Shown: one piece after another, positions 1 through 9,220 of the stretch | Layout: each line of letters begins with the position of its first letter | How positions within the stretch are numbered: the first letter of the stretch is position 1 | From: a virus | Reading direction: 5' to 3' (one strand) | IMG/VR virus record: IMGVR_UViG_3300044675_004706 | Location: 1 to 64,000 of that record | DNA: 64,000 nt | The notes under the pieces: generated by a model | Told to the model about the DNA's origin: nothing | Seen by the model: only the letters and a program-made list of their open reading frames with translations | Databases searched by the model: none | Program-made: the position numbers and the translations under genes

Positions 1-1404
1 ACTCGATTTAGTGTTGATGAAATTGATAATAATGAAAAACCTAATTTAAAATTTGGTGTTAGAATTAAAGTTGAAGATTTAAGTACTAATCAAATAATAT
101 ATGATGAGGTAATTAAGACTCACCATAAATCTTTTGAAATGCGTAATCATTCTTTATCTAATCCTGAATATCTTAAAAGAGCTTGGATTATAGGGGATTC
201 AAACGCTTGGGCTAGTTTTGGCGATACTAATAATAAATTTGATAGGGTAGGGAGACATGTACCTATAAGGGTTAGTCAGACTTCATTAAGTTTAAATCGA
301 TTTGTTAATGGTGACTTCTTAGGGTTACTTGATTCTCTTCCGATACAAGAAAAAGATGTTTTAGTGTTCTATTTGGGTGAGATAGATTTCAGATACACAA
401 TTCATAAACATTGTGAAAACAAGAACATTACTTTAAAAGAAGCTTGTTTAGAGTTGATGGATAGTTACTTTAATTCAATTTTAAAAATTAAAGAAATTTA
501 TAATAATCGTATTGTTATATTGTCACCTAATCCACCGATGAGAGATGGATTTTTATATGAATATATATTAGGAACTGAAGATGATAGAAAACTTTGTTTT
601 AAATTATTCGATACATATTGGAAAAATAAAATTGGTTTTATTGAATATTTGGATTGGACTAAAGACTATACACTACCTGATGGATTAGTTGACACATCTA
701 AACTATGTAATAATAATCACCATATTCGTTATTACGATTCAATAGTGAATTTATTATCTAAACAACTTTCTAAATCAACAAAAACAAATATTATAAAAAC
801 TAATGAACCAAAAGAGTTAGTGGATTATTGTTTGGATTTTGATTTGATGGAAAAATGTATTTTCATGCAGGTGTATGAAGAAATATTAACATTATCCTAT
901 TGGCTAGGAGGGTTTAAACCTCATAATATATTAGAAATTGGGACAATGGGTAGTACCTTTTGGTTGATGTCAAAACTATCAACGGGTAAGAAAGTTTCAG
1001 TAGATATTGAACCAAGACAATCAATTATACATCATTTTATGCACGGAGAAGATTGGAAATTCTTCCAAGGGGACTCACATACTAAAGATATGTTTGAACA
1101 AGTAAAAGATTTTTGTCCAAAATACGATTTTATTTTTATTGATGGTGACCACACATATGATGGTGTTAAACATGATTTTGAATTATATAAAAATTTATTA
1201 TCACCACGTGGTGTGATTGGTTTCCACGACATTGACCCTAACCATATATTCGCCGATAGTTACGCCGGTCAGGTTTATAAATTTTGGCAAGATTTAGATG
1301 AAGGTACAAAAATTAATTTAGTATGTACTAAGTCATCTGGTAATGTTAAATTAAATGGTCAACACTCACAAGGGTTTGGTGGTATTGGATTATGGAGACC
1401 GTAA
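1..1404 (+). CDS. SGNH-like domain fused to class I methyltransferase (5' partial)
   Basis: The frame is open from base 1, so the start lies outside the window; the first in-frame Met is at 139. The middle part resembles an SGNH/GDSL hydrolase (IGDSN, then YLGEIDFR, then ILSPNPP). The last ~170 residues look like a Methyltransf_24 or cephalosporin-hydroxylase-type SAM methyltransferase: LEIGTMGST matches the glycine-rich motif I, followed by FIDGDHTYDG and FHDID. The next gene overlaps its 3' end by 13 bases, so it belongs to the glycosyltransferase operon. I infer modification of a surface glycan or virion protein; the substrate is unknown. Confidence 0.6.
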   Translation, partial: TRFSVDEIDNNEKPNLKFGVRIKVEDLSTNQIIYDEVIKTHHKSFEMRNHSLSNPEYLKRAWIIGDSNAWASFGDTNNKFDRVGRHVPIRVSQTSLSLNRFVNGDFLGLLDSLPIQEKDVLVFYLGEIDFRYTIHKHCENKNITLKEACLELMDSYFNSILKIKEIYNNRIVILSPNPPMRDGFLYEYILGTEDDRKLCFKLFDTYWKNKIGFIEYLDWTKDYTLPDGLVDTSKLCNNNHHIRYYDSIVNLLSKQLSKSTKTNIIKTNEPKELVDYCLDFDLMEKCIFMQVYEEILTLSYWLGGFKPHNILEIGTMGSTFWLMSKLSTGKKVSVDIEPRQSIIHHFMHGEDWKFFQGDSHTKDMFEQVKDFCPKYDFIFIDGDHTYDGVKHDFELYKNLLSPRGVIGFHDIDPNHIFADSYAGQVYKFWQDLDEGTKINLVCTKSSGNVKLNGQHSQGFGGIGLWRP

Positions 1405-2132
1405 AAAATCATATGAATTATAAGATTAAATTAGTTCATTTACAGACAACACAGAATGAACATAGAGAAAAAGAATCAAGAAAATCTGTACAACAGGTAA
1501 TCCCTTATGGTATTGAATATGTTTTACATCAGAACGAGTTATATGCTTCTTTACCTCCAATTCATACTAGTGTTAGACCACATAATGTTAGAATGGGTAA
1601 GTATGAAGATGTTAATGACCCTGAATATGGTAACGCTTTAACACCGGCTCACTACGGATGTTTTGAAGCATTTAAAATAGGTATCTTATCTGAATTTGAT
1701 AATGATTTAGATTTCTTAATTGTCTGTGAAGGTGATTGTATTATAGAAGTTCCGATTGAGGAGTTTATAGATAAAGTTAATCAGGTGTGTAGTATTGTTA
1801 ATCAGGAAGACATTTCTTATTTTTCATTCGGTGATACTAAAACCTTAGATTATGGATGGCACCAATCTGATGTGGTTAGGGAAATACCAAATCAAGATTT
1901 ATTGTTTATTACAAATAAAATAATTGGTTTACAATGTATAATGTTTTCAAAGAAATCACGTAAAACAATAATGAACCAGTTGAGAACACATAGATGGGAT
2001 TGTGCTGACACGTTTTTCAATATAATATGTTCAGAACAAAGATTGACCATGGGTGTTTTAAATAAAAGAATAACAACTCAAGTAGATGGTGAGTCATTTA
2101 TAGATAAAGAATATAAAGTTTTTACAAAATAG
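1392..2132 (+). CDS. Putative GT25-like glycosyltransferase
   Basis: This 246-residue protein has a central VCEGDC segment after a hydrophobic strand (DLDFLI), resembling the acidic sugar-nucleotide/metal site of GT25-type (LPS biosynthesis) transferases. An internal Met at 1413 (MNYKIKLVHL) is an alternative start; 1392 is kept because it gives the overlap typical of this operon. It sits between a methyltransferase and another transferase, which supports a glycan role. Donor and acceptor are unknown. Confidence 0.5.
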   Translation: METVKNHMNYKIKLVHLQTTQNEHREKESRKSVQQVIPYGIEYVLHQNELYASLPPIHTSVRPHNVRMGKYEDVNDPEYGNALTPAHYGCFEAFKIGILSEFDNDLDFLIVCEGDCIIEVPIEEFIDKVNQVCSIVNQEDISYFSFGDTKTLDYGWHQSDVVREIPNQDLLFITNKIIGLQCIMFSKKSRKTIMNQLRTHRWDCADTFFNIICSEQRLTMGVLNKRITTQVDGESFIDKEYKVFTK

Positions 2133-2133
2133 T

Positions 2134-2820
2134 ATGAAAAATTTAAAAATCCTATTTAATTTTGCAACAAGGAGTAGACCTAAAAAATTTATTAATGTAA
2201 TTAATGAGTTATGTGATAAATTATACGATTATGAAAATTGTATAATTTTAGTCTCAATAGATAATGACGATGATACAATGAATTCAGATGAAATTAAAAA
2301 TTTTATTTTAAATCATAGATATTCAAGTATTATAAAAGTATTTTCATCGGACTCTAAAGGTAAAATAATTGCCACAAATTATAATATTAATAAAATATCT
2401 GATTGGGATATTGTTATGAATATTGCTGACGATTTTGAATTTCCTAAAGAAAATATTGATTTACATATTAGAAAATATATGTTAGAGTTTTACCCTGATT
2501 TAGACGGTATTTTACATTTTCCTGATGGTATACAAAATGAATTAATTTGTACACATCCTGTTATGGGTAGAAAATATTATGAAAGATTTGGTTATATATT
2601 TAACCCTATTTATTATTCTTTTTACTGTGATGATGAACTTACTCAAGTCGGTAAAATTTTAAATAAAATAACATATATTGGTGATTTTATTTATTTACAT
2701 AAACATTATTATTTTAACCCAGGGTCAATGGATGAACTAGATATTGAGAATGAAAAATATGCTTCAACAGATAGGGAAACTTATGATAAAAGAAAAAATG
2801 AAAATTTTAGTTTAATATGA
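2134..2820 (+). CDS. Putative GT-A (GT2-like) glycosyltransferase
   Basis: The 228-residue product opens with a strand (KILFNFATRSRP) typical of the GT2 nucleotide-binding start, has an IDNDDD acidic run near residue 45, and NIADDFEFP near residue 108, where the DXD metal site is expected. It starts two bases after the previous stop and overlaps the next gene by four bases (ATGA). The small size suggests a minimal GT-A fold. Sugar specificity cannot be read from the sequence. Confidence 0.55.
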   Translation: MKNLKILFNFATRSRPKKFINVINELCDKLYDYENCIILVSIDNDDDTMNSDEIKNFILNHRYSSIIKVFSSDSKGKIIATNYNINKISDWDIVMNIADDFEFPKENIDLHIRKYMLEFYPDLDGILHFPDGIQNELICTHPVMGRKYYERFGYIFNPIYYSFYCDDELTQVGKILNKITYIGDFIYLHKHYYFNPGSMDELDIENEKYASTDRETYDKRKNENFSLI

Positions 2821-4949
2821 GAATTACACAAGTAACACCTGGAATTATTACAATACCACCAAATGGTTGGGGGGCGGTTGAAAAAGTAATATGGGAATAT
2901 TACAACAATATTAAAGAGTTAGGACACCAATGTGATATAAAATATCTTAATGAGGTAGATACTAACAGTAGTGATATTATTCATATTCATATGGCTAATT
3001 TGGCTATTGAAGCGGCAAATAGAGGTATCCCTTATATCTTCTCATTACATGACCACCACGTTGTTTATTACGGTAAGGAGTCATCTAACTACCAACAAAA
3101 TTTAGAAGCAATTAAAAGGTCTGTGATATCTTTCACCCACGCTGAGTTTTTAGTTGATTACTTTGATGAGACAGATAAGTTGTTCTATCTATCACATGGT
3201 GTTAATACTGATTTCTTTAAAAATGACAATCCAAAAAGAACTGAACATAAATTATTGTGTTTAGCAAACAATGGTATTGGTGGTGATTCAACCTACGATA
3301 GAAAAGGATTTAGATATGCGATTGAATCCGCAATCAAATTAGATTTACCTATTACTGTTGCTGGTCCTGAAAATAACAGAATATTCTTTGAACATCACAA
3401 TGACTTATTAAATTACGATAAGTTAACTTTAATGTTCTCAAATCCAAATGAAGAACAAATATTAGAACTATATAAAAGTCATTCAATCTTCTTACATCCA
3501 TCTATGTTGGAAGCCGGACATCCAAACCTAACATTATTAGAGGCGGTATCTTGTAATATACCCGTTGTTGGTACTTATTTGGGTTCACAAACAATAGAAG
3601 GAATGGTTATAGTTGAAAGAGATGTAAATCAAATAGTTAGTGGTATTAAACAAGTAATTGACAATTATGATTTATATTTAAATAACACTGAATTAGATAG
3701 ACAAAAATACGATTGGAGTGTTATTACTAAAAGGATGGTTAGAATTTATGAAGACCTTATTAACAGTAGAAAAAATTTGAATAGTCTTGAGACAAAACAA
3801 AGATTTGATAAAGTATTTGAAAATACTGAAATAAAACCAAAAGAGATGGTTGAAAAAATTGAAGTAATTAATCATTATATCAACGGAGCGTTAGTTGAAA
3901 TTAAGGGTAATAGTGATAAACGATATTTGGTTGAGTTTTGGAATCAGAGTGGTGACTGTGAATATCGTGAGGAGATTGGTTGTAATATGTGGGTCAGATT
4001 AAGTAAGAAATATTTTGATGAGTATACTTTAAAAATTTACTCTGAAGGTAATTTAATTAGTGAAAAGAAATATAATGCGGAGAACAAACGAGTATATATC
4101 GCTTTAGATTCTAAATCTTTAGGTGATACATTCGCTTGGGCACCTTACGCTGAGGAATTTAGAAAAAAACATAATTGTAAGGTTATCTGTTCAACATTCT
4201 TTAACGATTTGTTTGTAAAACAATATCCTGAAATACAATTTGTCCCCCCTGGCAGTACGGTTGATAACCTATACGCAATGTATGAGATAGGTTGGTTTTA
4301 CGATGGTGATAATGTTAAAACTGATAGACACCCAAGTGACTTTAAATTAGGTCCATTACAAAAAACCGCGACAGACATTTTAGGTTTGGAATATAAGGAA
4401 GTAAAACCTTTAATTAAAAACCCTAACAAGTTAAAGAAAAAACGAGTTGGATTGGGTATTCATTCAACCGCTCAATCCAAATATTGGAATAACCCAAAAG
4501 GATGGCAAGAAATTACTGATTATCTTATATCTCTTGGTTATGAGGTAATCATTTATTCAAAAGAGGAAGATGGGTATATGGGTAATTTTTATCCTAAAGG
4601 TGCTAAACAAAACCCTTCTGGCTCAATCTATAAACTGATTGAAGAGTTATCTACCTGTGAATTCTTTATTGGAATATCAAGTGGTATTTCATGGGTTACT
4701 TGGGCTTTGGATATCCCAACAGTATTGATTTCAGGATTTACTGAAGAGTTTAACGAACCTTATGATAATGTTTATAAAGTTAGTGCACCTGAAAATACTT
4801 GTAGAGGATGTGCAAATAAGTTTAGATTAGACCCAGGTGATTGGAATTGGTGTCCAATAAATAAGGGGAATGATAAAATGTTTGAATGTTCTAAAAAGAT
4901 AACATCTGAGATGGTAAAAGATAAAATTATTGAATTACTTGGTAAGTAA
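2817..4949 (+). CDS. GT4-type glycosyltransferase fused to TibC-like O-heptosyltransferase
   Basis: This 710-residue protein has two parts. Residues ~1-330 look like a GT4 GT-B enzyme: an N-terminal GGxE-like loop (GWGAVEKV), then HPSMLEAGHPNLTLLEA, the usual E-x7-E donor-binding region. Residues ~380-710 match the autotransporter O-heptosyltransferase (Aah/TibC) and GT9 style: DSKSLGDTFAWAPYAEEF, GLGIHSTAQSKYW, then CRGC, WCP and FEC near the C-terminus. Those cysteines correspond to the iron-finger cysteines known in TibC. TibC glycosylates adhesin autotransporters in bacteria, so a phage copy may glycosylate a virion fibre or a host surface protein (inference). Confidence 0.7.
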   Translation: MRITQVTPGIITIPPNGWGAVEKVIWEYYNNIKELGHQCDIKYLNEVDTNSSDIIHIHMANLAIEAANRGIPYIFSLHDHHVVYYGKESSNYQQNLEAIKRSVISFTHAEFLVDYFDETDKLFYLSHGVNTDFFKNDNPKRTEHKLLCLANNGIGGDSTYDRKGFRYAIESAIKLDLPITVAGPENNRIFFEHHNDLLNYDKLTLMFSNPNEEQILELYKSHSIFLHPSMLEAGHPNLTLLEAVSCNIPVVGTYLGSQTIEGMVIVERDVNQIVSGIKQVIDNYDLYLNNTELDRQKYDWSVITKRMVRIYEDLINSRKNLNSLETKQRFDKVFENTEIKPKEMVEKIEVINHYINGALVEIKGNSDKRYLVEFWNQSGDCEYREEIGCNMWVRLSKKYFDEYTLKIYSEGNLISEKKYNAENKRVYIALDSKSLGDTFAWAPYAEEFRKKHNCKVICSTFFNDLFVKQYPEIQFVPPGSTVDNLYAMYEIGWFYDGDNVKTDRHPSDFKLGPLQKTATDILGLEYKEVKPLIKNPNKLKKKRVGLGIHSTAQSKYWNNPKGWQEITDYLISLGYEVIIYSKEEDGYMGNFYPKGAKQNPSGSIYKLIEELSTCEFFIGISSGISWVTWALDIPTVLISGFTEEFNEPYDNVYKVSAPENTCRGCANKFRLDPGDWNWCPINKGNDKMFECSKKITSEMVKDKIIELLGK

Positions 4950-5096
4950 TTCAATAATGTCTTTAACAAATTCAACTATACCATAGATAGTGAAACTAAA
5001 TACTAACACCCCAATTGCGACTTGAGGAACGATACTTTGTTTCATTTTATCACATTTAGTACATTTTTTTTCTTCGGTTTTTTTTAAATTTTCCAT
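4935..5096 (-). CDS. Small membrane protein with CxxC motif
   Basis: This 53-residue minus-strand ORF begins MENLKKTEEKKCTKC and has one strong membrane segment (IVPQVAIGVLVFSFTIYGIV). The N-terminal KCTKC may bind metal or form a disulfide. Its stop overlaps the 3' end of the convergent glycosyltransferase gene by 15 bases. No family is recognised. The membrane segment and the compact fit between neighbours argue that it is real. Confidence 0.5.
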   Translation of the reverse strand: MENLKKTEEKKCTKCDKMKQSIVPQVAIGVLVFSFTIYGIVEFVKDIIELLTK

Positions 5097-5105
5097 ATTC
5101 TGTGT

Positions 5106-5113
5106 TATTTATA
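5106..5113 (+). promoter_or_regulatory. TATTTATA late-type promoter box
   Basis: An exact TATTTATA lies 11 bases before the chosen start at 5117. See the finding on the second promoter class. Confidence 0.4.
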
Positions 5114-5116
5114 ATT

Positions 5117-5503
5117 ATGAACCTTTTAAGTTGTATAGTAAAAATAATAAATGAAGAAAGGATTGGAAAGCTTTTTGGAGATATTAAAGTTAAAGTATCT
5201 ATTGAAAACTCGGCGCACGGAAATACACAAAGGTATAGACATGGTAAAGATGAAGTAATTACTAATGATGAAATCTTAAGTTTATTAAACCTTGGACTAC
5301 CTGAAATATTAAGAGGTATTAAAGAGGGAGAGTTAGGACAAGATTCATCAATAGTAGTTTCACAAAAAGATTATCCATTCCTGAATGTTATTACCAATTT
5401 AGAAGAACAAGATTGTTATAATTTTCAAATTAATATTGTCACTACCATACGTAAGAAAAGATTTTACACAACTGGTAAAAACGATTTCCAAATTTACGTA
5501 TAA
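5117..5503 (+). CDS. Hypothetical phage protein
   Basis: I chose the Met at 5117 because a TATTTATA box at 5106-5113 lies 11 bases upstream, the spacing seen before several other starts in this window. The 128-residue product has an acidic-hydrophobic helical middle (EILSLLNLGLPEILRGIKEG) and a beta-rich C-terminus. I do not recognise a family. Confidence 0.55.
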   Translation: MNLLSCIVKIINEERIGKLFGDIKVKVSIENSAHGNTQRYRHGKDEVITNDEILSLLNLGLPEILRGIKEGELGQDSSIVVSQKDYPFLNVITNLEEQDCYNFQINIVTTIRKKRFYTTGKNDFQIYV

Positions 5504-5510
5504 ATAAAAA

Positions 5511-5548
5511 CCCCCAAAACATCCGATGTAATGAGGGTTTCTATCTTT
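5511..5548 (+). terminator. Terminator-like hairpin
   Basis: AACCC...GGGTT arms enclose an inner ACATC-C-GATGT stem, followed by a mixed T-rich tail. It can fold on either strand and sits just after the stop at 5503. Confidence 0.5.
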
Positions 5549-5640
5549 TTCACCTAACGGTTGAGGCTTTTGCCTTTGAACACACCGGGGTTCAATTCCG
5601 ACTTAATGATTTGGTTGGGTTATTAAGTTGACCCCATTCG
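5549..5640 (+). ncRNA. Candidate small structured RNA
   Basis: No ORF is credible in the ~215 bases before the next gene. The stretch folds well: an AGGC-TTTT-GCCT hairpin near 5563, then an outer GGGGT/ACCCC pair (5587-5591 with 5631-5635) enclosing CGACTTAAT/ATTAAGTTG. GGTTCAATTCC resembles a tRNA T-loop, but no acceptor or anticodon arm can be assembled. It may be an sRNA or the leader of the next gene. Confidence 0.35.
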
Positions 5641-5708
5641 TTTAACTTGAATACAAATATAAATAGAATATCCCGAATAAAAAAATATATTTTAAACTTT
5701 TTTTGACA

Positions 5709-5716
5709 TATCTTTG
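5709..5716 (+). promoter_or_regulatory. Bacteroidota-type promoter (TATCTTTG)
   Basis: TATCTTTG matches the TAnnTTTG -7 consensus and ends five bases before the ATG at 5721, implying a leaderless or near-leaderless message. Confidence 0.6.
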
Positions 5717-5720
5717 TCGT

Positions 5721-5858
5721 ATGAAACAGGAAATACTACCACTTAACTTACGTCACGTCGCTCAAATTGTGAGACGAAATATGATTACAAAAGTTGTACC
5801 ATGCGGCAAGGAGTATTCGCGTAAAAAACTTAAGAAGGTTGATATCTACCAAGATTAG
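5721..5858 (+). CDS. Small basic protein
   Basis: This 45-residue ORF (MKQEILPLNLRHVAQIVRRN...) is rich in Arg and Lys, particularly KEYSRKKLKK near the end. A strong TAnnTTTG promoter lies immediately upstream, which is the main reason to call it. It may bind nucleic acid by charge, but I recognise no family. Confidence 0.5.
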   Translation: MKQEILPLNLRHVAQIVRRNMITKVVPCGKEYSRKKLKKVDIYQD

Positions 5859-5884
5859 AATTATATTTAGATAAAAATTATTTT

Positions 5885-6727
5885 ATGGCATTATCATATA
5901 TTGGAGGTAAGAGTAAGATAGGTAAGTGGATTGTCCCATTCTACCCAACAGATATGGAAACGTATGTTGAAACATTTGGTGGTATGTTTTGGTGTTTCTT
6001 CAACATGGATTTAAAACAATATCCTAATTTAAAAAGAGTTGTTTATAACGACTTTAATCCTTTGAACTATAATTTGTTTATGTGTCTTCAGGACCCTGAG
6101 ACTCTGTTATCCTCAATTAATAGTATCCCATGTCAACAACAAGGTGTGGAAGTAACACCACCAGTTTATAAAGAACAATTTAATGAGTTTCAAAAGGAAA
6201 TTTTCTCTCATGGTTTAACAATTAACTATCCTGATTATGGTGTTGCTGCGAAGTATGCTTATGTTCTGACACAGGTTTTCAGTGGTTCAAAACCTGAGAC
6301 ATCAAGTTTTATTGATTTAAAGGGAAAGTATAAGTCAAAATATCTTACCTTTAGAGATAAATTATCTAAACCTGAATGGGTGGAACATTTCAATAGAATA
6401 TCAGAGTTTAGATTGGGTGATTTTGAAGATGTTATTAAAGAGTTTGATAGTCCAACAACATACTTTTATGTTGACCCGCCGTACTGGAAAACCGAGAACT
6501 ATTACTCAAACCACGATTTTGATAGGGAAGACCACGAAAGATTGGCTGATTGTTTGAAAGGTATTAAAGGTAAGTTTAGTTTATCTTACTACGATTTTCA
6601 GTTGTTGAATGAGTGGTTCCCAAAGGAGGAATACAAATGGGAGAAGAAAGAATTTGCTAAAGCCGCGGCAGCAAAGAAAGGAAAGGTACAAAATATGGGG
6701 GAAGAACTATTAATTATGAATTATTGA
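5885..6727 (+). CDS. dam: Dam-type (D12 class) DNA adenine N6-methyltransferase
   Basis: The 280-residue product starts SYIGGKSKIGKWI, the SAM-binding motif region of D12/Dam methylases, continues with YVETFGGMFWCFFN (FxGxG-like), and carries FYVDPPYW near residue 200, the DPPY catalytic motif IV of N6-adenine methyltransferases. Length and motif order fit the family. No restriction nuclease is adjacent, so it is probably an orphan methylase that marks phage DNA to evade host restriction or affect packaging. The target sequence is unknown. Confidence 0.85.
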   Translation: MALSYIGGKSKIGKWIVPFYPTDMETYVETFGGMFWCFFNMDLKQYPNLKRVVYNDFNPLNYNLFMCLQDPETLLSSINSIPCQQQGVEVTPPVYKEQFNEFQKEIFSHGLTINYPDYGVAAKYAYVLTQVFSGSKPETSSFIDLKGKYKSKYLTFRDKLSKPEWVEHFNRISEFRLGDFEDVIKEFDSPTTYFYVDPPYWKTENYYSNHDFDREDHERLADCLKGIKGKFSLSYYDFQLLNEWFPKEEYKWEKKEFAKAAAAKKGKVQNMGEELLIMNY

Positions 6728-6729
6728 TA

Positions 6730-6737
6730 TATTTATA
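6730..6737 (+). promoter_or_regulatory. TATTTATA late-type promoter box
   Basis: An exact TATTTATA begins 22 bases before the ATG at 6752 of a gene with a CTS-like N-terminal peptide. Confidence 0.45.
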
Positions 6738-6751
6738 TAAAAACTTTAGAA

Positions 6752-8104
6752 ATGAAATTTACTAATATCTTAAAAAACATTATCTTAGAAGATTCAAGAT
6801 TTAATCTTCTATATGATAAATTAGTTGACAAAGGTGGTAGAAAACCTGAACCTGGTAAAATCCCTTTTGAAACATTGAGAACTATTATCTTTGCTGACCC
6901 TACTACAAGAGCTCCGCAAAGCTTACTTCAAAATATTGATAGTCTAACACCTGAACAAATGGAAATTGTTAAGGTTGGTAAGTATACTAACTGGATATTA
7001 AAGAATTTCTTGAAACCATCATTTAGTGATGAAAGAGCGGATGTTGAAGTTGGTTCACCTGAATATAAACAATTAGTTAAAAGATATCGTGACTTATACC
7101 TTGAGGATTTATACAAGGTTACTGACGACTTAAAGAAGTTTGAGAGATTCAAAGGTCAATTAGAAGCTGACAAAAGAGATATTAATAAATTGACTGTTGA
7201 TACATTATTTGATGCGGTTAAGGACTTTAAGTTAGAAAAAACAAAAGGAACAAAACAAGAAAAAGAAGAAGCTAAATCAACTTACCAATACCCTGGTTCA
7301 ACGATTGCATTTAAAGGACCAAACTGGACTGTTGTTAAAATTGAAGACCAAACTGAACTTGGTAAAAACGCGGCTTGTTTCTTTGGTGGTTATCACGAAC
7401 CTGATATGGGTGAAACAAGATGGTGTACATCTTCACCTGGTTTAAGTTACTTTAACACTTATATCAAACAAGGACCATTATATGTAATTCTACCTAATCA
7501 AAGTTCTGATTTGGGTAAGAAATCAGGTCTACCTGTTGAAAGATACCAATGGCACTTTCAGTCTAATCAGTTTATGGATAGAAACGATAGAAATGTGAAT
7601 ATTGTTGAAATGTTACAAGGTAAGTTGGCGGAACTTAAAGAATTCTTCAAACCTGAATTTGCTAAAGGATTGGCAAAAGAGAATGGTAAGAGAGTTGATA
7701 TTGTTTATCCTGAATCTTCAGCAGGTAAGTTCGTTGGATTATATGGATTTAAAGAATTATTTGACAACCTACCAGATGACTTGGAGCAATTAATTATCCA
7801 AACTTCAAAAAACATTAAAGAAACAATTGCTCTTGAGGTTCCTGAAAGTATTGGAAGATTTGATAAGTTACAAACACTTTTATTAGGTGGTATGGTTAAA
7901 TCTGTTCCTGATAGTATTTGTAATTTGACAAGTTTACTATTACTTGCTTTACCAAACAACCCTCAGTTAACGACTATCCCAACGTGTATTAAAGATTTAC
8001 CTATGTTAGGTTTCTTAAATGTAAGTGGAAGTAATGTTAAACTTCCTGAAGAACTTAAAGATGTTTTACATGAGGAAGGTGATGGTTATTATTATGTAGT
8101 TTAA
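6752..8104 (+). CDS. Tagged leucine-rich-repeat-like protein
   Basis: This 450-residue protein begins MKFTNILKNIILE, a helix ending in IILE that resembles the cleavable N-terminal peptides on many proteins here. The middle carries ETRWCTSSPGLSYFNTY, GPLYVILPNQ and YQWHFQSNQFMDRND, a pattern I recall from other large-phage proteins but cannot name. Residues ~340-440 look like leucine-rich repeats (LQTLLLGGMVKSVPDSICNL, then LLLLALPNN). A late-type box precedes it. Possibly a virion protein with a binding surface. Confidence 0.55.
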   Translation: MKFTNILKNIILEDSRFNLLYDKLVDKGGRKPEPGKIPFETLRTIIFADPTTRAPQSLLQNIDSLTPEQMEIVKVGKYTNWILKNFLKPSFSDERADVEVGSPEYKQLVKRYRDLYLEDLYKVTDDLKKFERFKGQLEADKRDINKLTVDTLFDAVKDFKLEKTKGTKQEKEEAKSTYQYPGSTIAFKGPNWTVVKIEDQTELGKNAACFFGGYHEPDMGETRWCTSSPGLSYFNTYIKQGPLYVILPNQSSDLGKKSGLPVERYQWHFQSNQFMDRNDRNVNIVEMLQGKLAELKEFFKPEFAKGLAKENGKRVDIVYPESSAGKFVGLYGFKELFDNLPDDLEQLIIQTSKNIKETIALEVPESIGRFDKLQTLLLGGMVKSVPDSICNLTSLLLLALPNNPQLTTIPTCIKDLPMLGFLNVSGSNVKLPEELKDVLHEEGDGYYYVV

Positions 8105-8115
8105 TAAATTAGTTA

Positions 8116-8123
8116 TATCTTTG
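8116..8123 (+). promoter_or_regulatory. Bacteroidota-type promoter (TATCTTTG)
   Basis: TATCTTTG lies 19 bases before the ATG at 8143. Confidence 0.55.
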
Positions 8124-8142
8124 TTTCCTAATCTTACTGCCT

Positions 8143-8433
8143 ATGAAAAATGTAGATGCGGAAATTTACTTAAATCAGTTGATAGGGTTCTTCGAAAAGA
8201 ACCCCAACGATTTGATTGACTTAATCGGGAAACTTAAGAAAAATACTTTCTACGAAAGGGTTAAAGAAAAAGTTTACGAAAACCTTGATAATGGTTTGGA
8301 ACTTATCCTTACCCAGCAACAACTTATTGATATTGTTGTAGGTATGTACGATGAGACAAACAAAACTGTTAAACCATTAGAAATAAAAACACCTGTTATC
8401 AAAACAAATTACGGAATTATTTGGCTTAACTAA
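8143..8433 (+). CDS. Hypothetical protein
   Basis: This 96-residue, mainly helical protein contains LIGFFEKNPNDLIDLIGKLKK and ILTQQQLIDIVVGMY. It has its own TAnnTTTG promoter upstream and another promoter directly after it, so it is probably monocistronic. Family not recognised. Confidence 0.6.
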   Translation: MKNVDAEIYLNQLIGFFEKNPNDLIDLIGKLKKNTFYERVKEKVYENLDNGLELILTQQQLIDIVVGMYDETNKTVKPLEIKTPVIKTNYGIIWLN

Positions 8434-8443
8434 GAAAGTGTTG

Positions 8444-8451
8444 TATATTTG
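8444..8451 (+). promoter_or_regulatory. Bacteroidota-type promoter (TATATTTG)
   Basis: TATATTTG lies 22 bases before the ATG at 8474 and decides that start over upstream alternatives. Confidence 0.6.
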
Positions 8452-8473
8452 TAGTCATAAACAAATAAACACT

Positions 8474-9220
8474 ATGAACCTACAAGATTTAAAAACAACA
8501 GTACCAGCATTATTCCAAACTGAAAAACTTTCAAAATTATCTGACCGTTACACCATGGTTCCTACCATTGATGTAGTTGACAAGTTCATCCAAAACGGAT
8601 GGCAAGTAAGTGGAGCAAAACAAGTGGGTAAGAGCTCATTTGGTAAACACCAAGTTCGTCTTCGTAACGCAGAACTTCCACAAGTAGGTGACTCGTTATT
8701 AGAGGCGGTAATCACCAACTCACACAACGGAAGTTCAACTCTTCAAGTAGGTGCAGGTTTATTCCGACTTGTATGTAGTAACGGTTTGACTGTTCCTGTA
8801 TCAACTTTCGGAGATATGAAACAAACACACTTGAACTTGAGTATGAGTGATGTTGAATTGATTACTGAGCAGTTCGTATTAAACACTCCAAAAATCCAAA
8901 AGTCAGTAACCCGTATGATGGAAGTTACTATGGATACTGAAAGAAAGATTGACTTCGTATCTAAGGCGGTTGGTATCCGTTGGAAGAACACCGAGGATAT
9001 TTCAACTCTAACTTTGGAGACAATCATTGACCCACTTCGTGATGGTGATAGTGATGATAACCTTTGGACAACCTTCAACGTAGTACAAGAGAAGTTAATC
9101 CGTGGAGGGTTCATCAAACAACAAGGACGTAACACTCGTTCAGTAAAGGGTATCCAATCCTTGAATATGGATAACATGATTAACACAAAACTTTGGGAAC
9201 TAGCTGAAACATTTTGCTAA
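8474..9220 (+). CDS. DUF932-family phage/plasmid protein
   Basis: The 248-residue product from the Met at 8474 contains RYTMVPTIDVVDKFIQNGW, HQVRLRN and FRLVCSNGLTV, the conserved core of DUF932 proteins found in phages and plasmids. DUF932 is of unknown function and often sits in early or replication-associated modules. The last base of its stop is the first base of the next ATG, showing translational coupling with the PcfJ-like gene. The extended upstream frame lies downstream of the promoter box but lacks an ATG. Confidence 0.75.
   Translation: MNLQDLKTTVPALFQTEKLSKLSDRYTMVPTIDVVDKFIQNGWQVSGAKQVGKSSFGKHQVRLRNAELPQVGDSLLEAVITNSHNGSSTLQVGAGLFRLVCSNGLTVPVSTFGDMKQTHLNLSMSDVELITEQFVLNTPKIQKSVTRMMEVTMDTERKIDFVSKAVGIRWKNTEDISTLTLETIIDPLRDGDSDDNLWTTFNVVQEKLIRGGFIKQQGRNTRSVKGIQSLNMDNMINTKLWELAETFC

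Noticed and set aside
5560-5612. Degenerate tRNA before 5721 (GGGGTTCAATTCC)
   Set aside because: Only a T-loop-like string is present; no acceptor pairing or anticodon arm. Kept as a structured RNA candidate instead.
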